A stretch of DNA of 54,883 nucleotides. Source: Methylobacterium sp. Lineage in GTDB: Bacteria; Pseudomonadota; Alphaproteobacteria; Rhizobiales; Beijerinckiaceae. Of this stretch, positions 47,642 to 54,883 are shown piece after piece. Position numbers and translations under genes: made by a program. The notes under the pieces are model-generated. The model was given only the letters and a program-made list of their open reading frames with translations. It was not told where the DNA came from and searched no databases. Where the stretch lies: positions 1-54,883 of the forward strand of contig PNLY01000027.1 in NCBI GenBank assembly GCA_013823325.1. The letters are read 5' to 3'. The number at the start of each line of letters is the position of its first letter. The stretch's first letter is position 1.

Positions 47642-49039
47642 TCAACTCGCCTGCCGGGGCGCGCGCGGCCATTCAGGCCCCTCCCCACGCAAACGCTCCC
47701 AGGCCCGCGCCATCTGCAGCACGCCGAGATCGTCGAAGCGCTTGCCGGTGATCTGCAGGCCGATCGGCAGGCCGGATGCGGTCATGCCGGCATGGACCGA
47801 GATCGCCGGCTGATCCGACATGTTGGCCGCGACGGTGAAGACGATGTGCTCGAAGGGCCGCTCGGGATCATGGAGCGGCGAGGCCAGCTCGGCGGCAAAG
47901 CTCGGCACCGGCGAGACCGGCGAGAGCACATAGTCGAAGGGCTGGGCCGCCTTCAGCGCCGCATGGCGGATCGCCAGCATCTGGCTCATGCCGCGATGCA
48001 CTTGCGCCCCGCTGAGCGAGCGGCCACGCTCGGCCCAGGCGTAGATATAGGGCAGCACCTTGTCCTGCCGCTCCCTCGGCAGCGCGCCGATCTCGGCCCA
48101 GGCGCGCTGGCGCCAGAAATCGTCGAGCCCGTCGAGCATGTCCTGCGTCAGGAAGGGCGGCGCCAATTCGACGATCGCCCCGGCCCTGCGGAACGCATCG
48201 GCCGCCTTGGCGATCGCCGCCCTGACCTCGGGCTCGACCACCAGGCCGATACCGGCTTCCAGCTGCAATCCGATCCTGAGCCCTCGCGGCTCGCGCTCCA
48301 GATCGGTCCAGGCGATCTCCTGCGGCGGCAGGCTCATCGGGTCGCGCTCGTCCGGCTTGGAGAGTTCACGCATCATCAGCGCTGCGTCGGCGACGGTGCG
48401 CGTCATCGGCCCGGCGACGCGGCCGTAATAGGTCGGATCGATCGGCACGCGGCCGAAGCTGGGCTTGAGGCCGACGAGCCCGCACCAGCCGGCCGGCAGG
48501 CGGATCGAGCCGCCGATATCGGTGCCGACATGAAAAGGACCGTAGCCGGCTGCACCAGCCGCAGCCGCTCCGGCCGAAGAGCCGCCGGGATTTTTCGAGA
48601 GGTCGAATGGGTTGCGGGCGAGTTCGTGGAAGCTCGACAGGCCGGAGGAGAGCATGCCGTAATCGGGCATCGTCGTCTTGGCGAGGATGACACAGCCGGC
48701 CTCGCGCAGGCGCTGCGCCGGCGGCGCGTCGGCTGCAGCGGGAGAAAGCTCCATCGCCGCCGTGCCAAGCGGCACCGCCGTGCCTTTGGTCGCGATGTTC
48801 TCCTTGATCGTGCAGGGTACCCCGTCGAGCGGCAGCGCCTCGCCCCGGCGCCAGCGCCCCTCGCTTTCCTTGGCGGCGATGCGGGCGCCCTCCGGATCAT
48901 AGGCATAGAGCGCCTTGAGCGACGGCTCCCAGAGCGCGATGCGCTGGATCACGGCTTCGGTGACCTCGACCGGCGAGAGCTCGCGCGAGCGGAAGGCCCG
49001 GAGCATGTCGACGGCGCTGAGATCGGCGAACTCGATCAT
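47642..49039 (-). CDS. Amidase (amidase signature family)
   Basis: This 465-residue hydrolase has the Ser-cisSer-Lys triad: Lys in CTIKENIATKG near 84, cis-Ser in NPGGSSAGAAAAG near 158, and the nucleophile in GTDIGGSIRLPAGW near 182. It is predicted to cleave a carboxamide to acid and ammonia in the cytosol. It is last in the transporter operon, 28 bases after the permease, so its substrate is probably what the importer brings in. It is not a GatA by context, as no gatB/gatC is present. Confidence 0.88.
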   Translation of the reverse strand: MIEFADLSAVDMLRAFRSRELSPVEVTEAVIQRIALWEPSLKALYAYDPEGARIAAKESEGRWRRGEALPLDGVPCTIKENIATKGTAVPLGTAAMELSPAAADAPPAQRLREAGCVILAKTTMPDYGMLSSGLSSFHELARNPFDLSKNPGGSSAGAAAAGAAGYGPFHVGTDIGGSIRLPAGWCGLVGLKPSFGRVPIDPTYYGRVAGPMTRTVADAALMMRELSKPDERDPMSLPPQEIAWTDLEREPRGLRIGLQLEAGIGLVVEPEVRAAIAKAADAFRRAGAIVELAPPFLTQDMLDGLDDFWRQRAWAEIGALPRERQDKVLPYIYAWAERGRSLSGAQVHRGMSQMLAIRHAALKAAQPFDYVLSPVSPVPSFAAELASPLHDPERPFEHIVFTVAANMSDQPAISVHAGMTASGLPIGLQITGKRFDDLGVLQMARAWERLRGEGPEWPRAPRQAS

Positions 49040-49067
49040 GGCTGGAACTCCGCAAGCATACCCATAA

Positions 49068-49925
49068 TCAATCCCTCGAGCGGCGCATGCGCGGATCGAC
49101 CGCGTCGCGCAAACCATCGCCCAGCAAATTGAAGGCCAGCACGCAGAGCGCGATCGCCGCGCCCGGGAAGATCGCGAGCCAGGGCTGCGCCGCCATGAAG
49201 GTCTGCGCCTCGTTCAGCATTCGCCCCCAGGACGGCGCCGGCGGCTGCGTGCCGAGGCCGAGATAGGACAGGCCGGCTTCGGCGAGGATGGCGAGCGCGA
49301 ACTGGATCGTCGCCTGCACCACCAGCACGCCGGCGATATTGGGCAGGACATGCTGGCGGGTGATCGCCATCTCGGTCAGCCCGGCCGCACGCGCCGCCAG
49401 CACATAGTCGAGCGCCCAGCATTGCAACGCCGCCCCGCGCGCCAATCGTGCGAAGTAAGGCAGGCTGAAGATCGCGATCGCGATCACCGCGTTCATCATG
49501 CCCGGACCCCAGACCGCGCTGATCATGATCGCCGAAAGCACCGCCGGAAAAGCGTGACTGAAATCGGCCATGCGCATGATCAGATTGTCGAGCCACCCGT
49601 CGCGCCTTATCGCGGCGATCAGCCCGAGCGTGCTGCCCGCCGTCAGGCCGAGCCCGACCGCGCCCAGTCCCACCGCCAGCGAATTGCGCGCGCCGACCAT
49701 GATCATCGAGAACACGTCGCGGCCGAACTGGTCGGTGCCGAACCAGTGCTCGGCCGAGGGCGGCCGCAGCCGCTTCAGGATCGCCATCTGCGTCGGCTCA
49801 TAGGGCGTCCAGAGATAGGAGACCAGCGCCATGGCGACGACGAGCCCGCCGAGAAGCAGGCCGGCCAGGAAGGACGGCGAAGCCCACCAGCGCCGCGGGC
49901 GGGAGCGAGGCGCGACCGCGCTCAT
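49068..49925 (-). CDS. Peptide-type ABC permease, DppC/OppC-like
   Basis: The protein is 285 residues: one N-terminal span, the WFGTDQFGRDVFS motif near 62 typical of DppC, and five further spans. The EAA loop is AARAAGLTEMAITRQHVLPN near 180. Its start overlaps the stop of the DppB-like gene by four bases. Together they form the channel of a dipeptide/oligopeptide/amide importer. Confidence 0.92.
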   Translation of the reverse strand: MSAVAPRSRPRRWWASPSFLAGLLLGGLVVAMALVSYLWTPYEPTQMAILKRLRPPSAEHWFGTDQFGRDVFSMIMVGARNSLAVGLGAVGLGLTAGSTLGLIAAIRRDGWLDNLIMRMADFSHAFPAVLSAIMISAVWGPGMMNAVIAIAIFSLPYFARLARGAALQCWALDYVLAARAAGLTEMAITRQHVLPNIAGVLVVQATIQFALAILAEAGLSYLGLGTQPPAPSWGRMLNEAQTFMAAQPWLAIFPGAAIALCVLAFNLLGDGLRDAVDPRMRRSRD

Positions 49926-50869
49926 GACGCCTGCCGCAGGCGTGGATCGATCAGCCCGTAGAGCAGTTCGATCGCGAAATTGATGAAGACGACCAGCGCG
50001 GAGAACAGCATGACGAGGTCCTTGACCACGATCAGGTCATGCTGGGCGATCGATTGGAAGACCAACCGCCCCAGCCCCGGCAGGGCGAAGACGTTCTCGA
50101 TGATGATCGCGCCCGCCAGCAGCACCGAGAATTGCAGGCCGAGCACGGTCACGACCGGGATCAGCGCATTGCGCAGGACATGGCGCAGCATGGTGCGCCG
50201 CCGGCTGACGCCCTTGGCGCGGGCGGTGCGGACATAGTCCTCCTGCATCGTCTCCAGCATGGCCGAGCGGGTGACGCGGGCGAGGATCGCCGCCTGCGGC
50301 AGAGCGAGCGCCACCGCCGGCAGCAGCAGCGATTTCAACGCCGGCCAGAAGCCGGCCTGCCAGCCCGGAAAGCCGCCGGCCGGCAGCCAGCCGGCCCCGA
50401 CCGCGAAGACCAGCACCAGCAGCAGGCCGAACCAGAAATTCGGGATGGCGAGCCCGGCCTGGGCGAAGACCATCACCGCGGCATCGCCGGCCCGGTTGTG
50501 ATTGGCCGCAGCGAGCGCCCCGAGCGGGATGCCGATGGCGGAGGCGAGCAGGATCGCCATCGACGCCAACGGCAGCGTCACCACCATGCGCTCGCCGATC
50601 AATTGCGTCACCGGCACGCGATAGGTGTAGCTAAGGCCGAGATCGCCGGTGACGAGCCCGGCGAGCCAAGAGAAGAAGCGCAACAGCGCCGGCTGGTCGA
50701 GCCCCATCTCGGCCCGCAGCGCCGCAAGCGCCTCCGGCGCCGCGTTGAGCCCGAGCGTCACCGCCGCCGGATCGCCCGGCAGAATCTCCAGCACCAGGAA
50801 GATGACGATCGCCGCGCCCAGGAGTGTTGCGACGAAGGAGAGGAGGCGGCGGAGCAGATAGGCGGTCAT
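49922..50869 (-). CDS. Peptide-type ABC permease, DppB/OppB-like
   Basis: The protein is 315 residues with six spans. The N-terminal LLRRLLSFVATLLGAAIVIF, PGDPA near 32 and the EAA loop TARAKGVSRRRTMLRHVLRN near 210 identify the DppB type. A palindromic repeat (50899-51011) lies between it and the binding-protein gene, which could lower permease expression relative to the binding protein. Confidence 0.92.
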   Translation of the reverse strand: MTAYLLRRLLSFVATLLGAAIVIFLVLEILPGDPAAVTLGLNAAPEALAALRAEMGLDQPALLRFFSWLAGLVTGDLGLSYTYRVPVTQLIGERMVVTLPLASMAILLASAIGIPLGALAAANHNRAGDAAVMVFAQAGLAIPNFWFGLLLVLVFAVGAGWLPAGGFPGWQAGFWPALKSLLLPAVALALPQAAILARVTRSAMLETMQEDYVRTARAKGVSRRRTMLRHVLRNALIPVVTVLGLQFSVLLAGAIIIENVFALPGLGRLVFQSIAQHDLIVVKDLVMLFSALVVFINFAIELLYGLIDPRLRQAS

Positions 50870-50898
50870 GGGCTAAACCTTCCCGACACCCCCTCAGC

Positions 50899-51011
50899 CC
50901 TCATCCTGAGGAGCACTCCATAGGAGTGCGTCTCGAAGGATGCTCTAGGAGGCTCCGGAACCACCTGGAGCATCCTTCGAGACGCCGCTCCGCGGCTCCT
51001 CAGGATGAGGG
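50899..51011. repeat. Extragenic palindrome with CTCATCCTGAGG ends, copy 2
   Basis: Same family as 45049-45163, with inverted ends CCTCATCCTGAGGAG and CTCCTCAGGATGAGG and inner arms GTCTCGAAGGAT/ATCCTTCGAGAC. Unlike that copy it lies inside an apparent operon. Confidence 0.75.
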
Positions 51012-51032
51012 CTGACATATGAGGCGATCAGC

Positions 51033-52523
51033 TCAGCGCCAGCGCACCTCCGCCAGCGGCGTCAGCGGCAGCGGCCAGTCGGTCCACATCCCCTCCAGAT
51101 CGGCCCTGGTCACCGTGATCTTCGGCAGGATGAAGAGGAAGCCGTTGACCGCGTCGCGCGCCAGCATGCGCTGGGCGTCGCCATAGAGCTTGTTGCGCTC
51201 GGTCTCGTCGACGGTGCGGTCGATCCTCTCGATCAGCGCCTTGAACTCGGGATTCCTGTACTGGAAATAATAGTCGTCGCGGGCGTAGTTGGCGATGTCG
51301 AGCGGTTCGGTATGCGAGATGATCGTCAGGTCGAAATCCCGCGCCTTGAACACGCGCTCCAGCCATTGCGGGAATTCCAGCGGCTCGATCTTGGCGGTGA
51401 TCCCGATCTGGGCCAGCAGCGCCGCGACGATCTCGCCGCCGCGCCTGGCATAGGCCGGTGGCGGCAAACGCAACGTGCATTCGAAGCCCCTCGGAAAGCC
51501 GGCCGCAGCGAGCAGGGCCTTCGCCTTGGCGAGGTCGACCGGATAGGCCCCGGTCAGGTCGACATAGGCCGGGTGCAGCGGCGAGAAATGGCTGCCGATA
51601 TAGTCGACGTCGAAGCCGTAGATGCCGAGTGCGATCGTCTTGCGGTCGAGCACATGCGAGATCGCCTGGCGCACCCGGATATCGCTGAAGGGCGCCTTGG
51701 CGTTGTTGATGGCGAGGATGGTCTCGCCCTCGGTCTTGCCGAGCGTCACCTTCAGCTTCGGATCCGCCTTGAGCTGCGGGATCGCCTCAGGCGCCGAGAG
51801 ATTGGTGAAGACGTCGATGTCGCCGGCGCGCAAGGCAGCGACCTGCGCCTGTGGATCGGAGATGAAGCGGAAGACCGCTTTCGCCAGAGAAGGCTTGGCG
51901 CCCCAGTACTCGTCGTTGCGCGCCAGCTCGAGCCGGTCGCCGCGGTTCCAGCGCGCGAACTTGAACGGGCCGGTGCCGACCGGGCTGGTCTTGTTGTTCG
52001 CCGCGGTCACTGGGGAGACGATGATCGCATCGCCCCAGCTGAGCCCGTAGACGAAGTTCGCCGTCGGCTGCTTCAGCCTGATGACGACGGTGACTGGATC
52101 GGGCACCTCGATGCTCGCGATCGGCGTGAAGATCCAGCGCTGGGCATTGGTCGAATCGGGCGCCACCGCGCGCTCGAACGAGAACTTCACATCGCGCGAG
52201 GAGAGCGGTGTGCTGTCATGAAAGCGCGCATTCGCCCTGAGCTTGAAGGTGTAGGTGAGGTTGTCGGGCGCGAGCGTCCAGCTCTCGGCCAGCGCCGGCA
52301 CCAGCTTGCCGGTGCGGTCCATCGCCACCAGCCCCTCGAAGATGTTCTGCAGCACGACCTCACGAATCGCCTGCGCCGCTCCCGAGGTCGGATCGAGGGT
52401 CGGTGGCTCCAGCGTCATGCCGATGGTGACGCTGTCCTTGGCCTGCGCGAGCGCGGCGAGCGGAAGCTGGGTCGCGAGTGCGGCAAGGCCCGCTCCCGCC
52501 AGAAGATCGCGCCGCGTCGTCAT
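51033..52523 (-). CDS. ABC transporter substrate-binding protein, family 5
   Basis: This 496-residue periplasmic protein starts at the ATG before TTRRDLLAG. TRRDLLAGAGLAALATQLPL is a twin-arginine-type signal peptide, cut near ALA at 27. The SBP family 5 (DppA/OppA) domain follows, with ALAESWTLAPDNLTYTFKLR near 78. It is first in an operon with DppB, DppC and an amidase. No DppD/DppF ATPases are in the window. Confidence 0.92.
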   Translation of the reverse strand: MTTRRDLLAGAGLAALATQLPLAALAQAKDSVTIGMTLEPPTLDPTSGAAQAIREVVLQNIFEGLVAMDRTGKLVPALAESWTLAPDNLTYTFKLRANARFHDSTPLSSRDVKFSFERAVAPDSTNAQRWIFTPIASIEVPDPVTVVIRLKQPTANFVYGLSWGDAIIVSPVTAANNKTSPVGTGPFKFARWNRGDRLELARNDEYWGAKPSLAKAVFRFISDPQAQVAALRAGDIDVFTNLSAPEAIPQLKADPKLKVTLGKTEGETILAINNAKAPFSDIRVRQAISHVLDRKTIALGIYGFDVDYIGSHFSPLHPAYVDLTGAYPVDLAKAKALLAAAGFPRGFECTLRLPPPAYARRGGEIVAALLAQIGITAKIEPLEFPQWLERVFKARDFDLTIISHTEPLDIANYARDDYYFQYRNPEFKALIERIDRTVDETERNKLYGDAQRMLARDAVNGFLFILPKITVTRADLEGMWTDWPLPLTPLAEVRWR

Positions 52524-52594
52524 CGTCCGCCTCCATGTCGTTGCGGCGCAAGATGGCGCGGGAACGAAGCAGGAGGCAAGAGCGCTGAAGGGCA

Positions 52595-52702
52595 CGTCAT
52601 GCTCGGGCTCGACCCGAGCATCTCAGGCCGGAAGAGGCGCCGACCAGCGCCTTCTTGTCATGAGATTCTCGGGTCTGCGCTCCGCTCCGCCCGAGAATGA
52701 CG
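52595..52702. repeat. Extragenic imperfect palindrome
   Basis: The unit starts CGTCATGCTCGGGCTCGACC and ends CCCGAGAATGACG. It is related to the unit at 5262-5360. It separates the GntR gene from the importer operon. Confidence 0.6.
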
Positions 52703-52710
52703 GACTTTCA

Positions 52711-53448
52711 TCAAACAAAATAATCCGGGTAGCTCGCCTTGAGATGCACGAGGTCGGGCAGCAGCGTGCCCAAATGCTGGCGCATCGCGACGACTGCGGC
52801 CGAGGCGTCGTGCCGCCTGATCTCGTCGACGATGGCGAGGTGCTCGCGGATCACCATCGCCATCCGCCCCGGTACCGGCAGCGTCATCCGCCGGCAGCGG
52901 TCGATCTGGCTCTTGGCCGCCTGGGCGAGCTTCCAGACGCCGGGATAGCCGGCGATGTCGGCGAGCGCCTCATGGAATTCCTCGTCAGCGAGATGGAAGC
53001 GCTCCTGGTCGCCAGCCTCATGCGACTCGTGCAGCACGGCGATCGTCGCATCGAGCCGGGCGATGTCGTCGGCGCTCGCGGTCCGCGCCAGCACCTCGAC
53101 CGTGGCGCATTCCAGCGCCTGCCTGATGAAAACCGCCTCGGGAATCGCCCCTGCCGGGATTCGGGCGACGAAGGTGCCGGCCTGTGGAAAGATCTCGACG
53201 AGGCCCTCCTCCTTCAGCCGAATCAGCGCCTCGCGCACCGGGGTGCGGCTCATGCCGAAGCGGGTGGTGAGGTCCTTCTCGGACAGCGGCACGCCAGGTC
53301 GCAAAACCATGTCGAGGATCTCGCGGCGAAGCTCGTCCTGCACGACGGAGGCGGCCGTCGCGCGCCCTGCCGACGCTCCGGCGAGGCGCTGCGGCTTGCG
53401 CTCGCGGCGCAAAGCCCCAGTCTCGCCTGTCCCTAGCGCCTCCGACAT
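52711..53448 (-). CDS. GntR-family regulator, FCD type, probable uronate regulator
   Basis: The protein is 245 residues. An Arg-rich head (1-30) leads into the winged helix (about 35-100) with SEKDLTTRFGMSRTPVREAL, and then the FCD domain with metal-type His residues (DEEFHEALADIAG, VIREHLAIVDEI). It is divergent from uxaC with a perfect inverted repeat next to the uxaC -35, which points to an ExuR/UxuR-like repressor of hexuronate use. It could also act on the importer operon downstream, but that is less supported. Confidence 0.85.
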   Translation of the reverse strand: MSEALGTGETGALRRERKPQRLAGASAGRATAASVVQDELRREILDMVLRPGVPLSEKDLTTRFGMSRTPVREALIRLKEEGLVEIFPQAGTFVARIPAGAIPEAVFIRQALECATVEVLARTASADDIARLDATIAVLHESHEAGDQERFHLADEEFHEALADIAGYPGVWKLAQAAKSQIDRCRRMTLPVPGRMAMVIREHLAIVDEIRRHDASAAVVAMRQHLGTLLPDLVHLKASYPDYFV

Positions 53449-53534
53449 CGTCCTATCCCGGCCATGATCACTGCCTTATTGGACCACGTTGCGTGCCCCG
53501 CGGCCAATCAGGGCGTAACACGAGCGGGCCGCAC

Positions 53535-53582
53535 ATACTAGTATATTAGTATATTGACGTCTCACCAGCGCCGGCCCTATGG
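53535..53582 (+). promoter_or_regulatory. uxaC promoter with adjoining operator
   Basis: ATACTA, six bases, then TAGTAT (53535-53552) form a perfect inverted repeat. TTGACG (53554-53559) and CTATGG (53577-53582) follow as -35 and -10 at 17-base spacing. The repeat touches the -35, so a bound GntR repressor would block polymerase. The ribosome site AGAGGA and the ATG lie just downstream. Confidence 0.65.
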
Positions 53583-53609
53583 TCCGGCCCGACAGAGGAA
53601 ACGCCAGCG

Positions 53610-54883
53610 ATGCTGCTGCATGACGATCGTCTTTTGCCTGCCGAACCGGTGACGCGCGGCATCGCGCGCCGTCTCTATGCCGGAGTCCGCGACCTGCCGA
53701 TCATCTCGCCGCATGGCCACACCGACCCGCGCTGGTTCGCCGAGGACAAGCCGTTCCCCGATCCGGCGACGCTGTTCGTCAAGCCGGACCACTACATCTT
53801 CCGCATGCTCTATTCGCAGGGCATCCGGCTCGAGCAGCTCGGCATCGCCCGCAAGGATGGCCAAGGGGCAGACACGGTCGAGGGCGACCCGCGTCAGATC
53901 TGGAAGCTCTTCGCCAGCAACTGGCACCTGTTCCGGGGCACGCCGACGAGGCTCTGGTTCGAGCATGCCGCCTTCTCGATCTTCGGCATCACCGAGCGCC
54001 TCTCGGCCGAGAGCGCCGACCGCATCTATGACCGTATCGCCGAGCAGCTGGAGCAGGACGCGATGCGCCCGCGTGCGCTGTTCGAGCGCTTCAGGATCGA
54101 GGCGATCGCGACGACCGAGGGCGCACTCGACCCGCTGACATGGCATGACATGATCAGGGAGTCCGGCTGGGGCGGCAAGGTCGTCACGGCCTATCGTCCC
54201 GACAGCGTCGTCGATCCCGAATTCGAGGGCTTCAAGGACAATCTTACGCAGTTCGGCGAGCTGACCGGCGAGGATGTCACGAGCTGGAACGGCTATCTCG
54301 AAGCCCATCGCAAGCGCCGCGGCTATTTCATCGAGCGCGGAGCGACTTCCTCCGATCACGGCCATGCTACGGCGCGTACCGCCAACCTGACGCCAGCCGA
54401 GTGCGAAAAGCTCTTCGCCAAGATCCTGAAGGGCAAGTTCTCGGCCGAGGATGCCGATCTCTTCCGCGGCCAGATGCTGACCGAGATGGCGAAGATGAGC
54501 CTCGATGACGGGCTCGTGCTGCAGATCCATCCCGGCTCCTATCGCAACCACAACCCATATCTGTTCGAGCAGTTTGGCCGCGACATGGGCGCCGACATCC
54601 CGCGCGGCATGGACTATGTCTCGGCGCTGAAGCCCCTGCTCGACGCGGTCGGCAACGAGCCGAACCTCACCGTCATCGCCTTCACCCTCGACGAGACCAG
54701 CTATTCGCGCGAGCTCGCCCCGCTCGCCGGCCATTACCCGGCGCTGAAGCTCGGACCGGGCTGGTGGTTCCTCGATGCGCCCGAGGCGATGCTGCGCTTC
54801 CGCGAGCTCACCACCGAGACCGCCGGCTTCTACAACACCGTCGGCTTCAACGACGACACCCGCGCCTATCTCTCGATCCCCGC
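53610..54883 (+). CDS. uxaC: Glucuronate isomerase, 3' end beyond the window
   Basis: The gene is partial: 424 codons are present, and the protein is normally about 470. It isomerises D-glucuronate to D-fructuronate and D-galacturonate to D-tagaturonate, the first step of hexuronate breakdown in the cytosol. IISPHGHTDPRWF near 30 holds the metal-binding HxH of this amidohydrolase-like fold, and IEAIATTEGALDPL near 165 and GLVLQIHPGSYRNHN near 300 are conserved. AGAGGA precedes the ATG. It is controlled by the promoter/operator above and the divergent GntR gene. Other uronate genes probably lie to the right. Confidence 0.95.
   Translation, partial: MLLHDDRLLPAEPVTRGIARRLYAGVRDLPIISPHGHTDPRWFAEDKPFPDPATLFVKPDHYIFRMLYSQGIRLEQLGIARKDGQGADTVEGDPRQIWKLFASNWHLFRGTPTRLWFEHAAFSIFGITERLSAESADRIYDRIAEQLEQDAMRPRALFERFRIEAIATTEGALDPLTWHDMIRESGWGGKVVTAYRPDSVVDPEFEGFKDNLTQFGELTGEDVTSWNGYLEAHRKRRGYFIERGATSSDHGHATARTANLTPAECEKLFAKILKGKFSAEDADLFRGQMLTEMAKMSLDDGLVLQIHPGSYRNHNPYLFEQFGRDMGADIPRGMDYVSALKPLLDAVGNEPNLTVIAFTLDETSYSRELAPLAGHYPALKLGPGWWFLDAPEAMLRFRELTTETAGFYNTVGFNDDTRAYLSIP

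Noticed and set aside
47642..49039. Amidase as GatA of the tRNA amidotransferase
   Set aside because: It sits in a transporter operon without gatB or gatC, and the sequence fits general amidases.

Overview
The window is a GC-rich, gene-dense stretch of chromosome from an alphaproteobacterium, most likely a Hyphomicrobiales member of the Bosea/Methylobacterium/Bradyrhizobium type. This rests on the serC-serA pair with a two-hairpin leader, the DUF3422 and DUF4337 proteins, the S21/cold-shock pair, Rhizobiales-style extragenic palindromes and strong G/C preference at third codon positions. The genus is inferred, not proven. No rRNA, tRNA, CRISPR array, transposase or phage gene was recognised.

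Layout. 1-2279: palindromic repeats and a structured GC-rich stretch, then a strikingly AT-rich islet (about 556-2155) holding one minus-strand gene for a secreted protein with MACPF (perforin-like) features. 2280-6432: serine biosynthesis (serC, serA) and a class A beta-lactamase. 6502-9338: an MHS-type transporter and flavin reductase divergent from a GntR regulator, with an inverted repeat between them. 9569-12873: cold-shock protein, ribosomal protein S21, a glutamine amidotransferase, and a quinone-reductase/TetR divergent pair. 12954-17601: ABC-F ATPase, a lipocalin-like plus HExxH metallopeptidase-like protein, and a DUF4139 protein. 17709-26356: M20 amidohydrolase, tyrosine phosphatase, DHFR-like reductase, purA, a membrane-anchored unknown, an S41-like protein, and prfC. 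26539-33470: chemoreceptor, ABC exporter pair, a 24-residue membrane peptide, secreted unknowns, DUF3422 and an L,D-transpeptidase.

33530-37696 looks like one minus-strand operon: alkaline phosphatase, a small secreted Cys-containing protein, an ABC ATPase and an FtsX-type permease. A GTTATAAC-centred palindrome resembling a Zur site lies upstream, so zinc control is proposed. 37908-47641 holds a methyltransferase, GST, cyanase, pentapeptide-repeat protein, Rnk, MBL hydrolase, XerC, DUF4337, a short-chain dehydrogenase lacking YxxxK, and a tightly packed ArsR-SRPBCC-membrane protein-DUF1801 operon. 47642-52523 is a peptide-type ABC importer (binding protein, two permeases) ending in an amidase, with no ATPase genes. 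52711-54883 is a GntR/FCD regulator divergent from uxaC (glucuronate isomerase, cut by the window end), with a clear operator and promoter between them.

The strongest leads are the MACPF-like islet, the possible zinc-responsive phosphatase/ABC operon, the lipocalin-metallopeptidase protein and the 24-residue membrane peptide. No large multigene novel system is evident.
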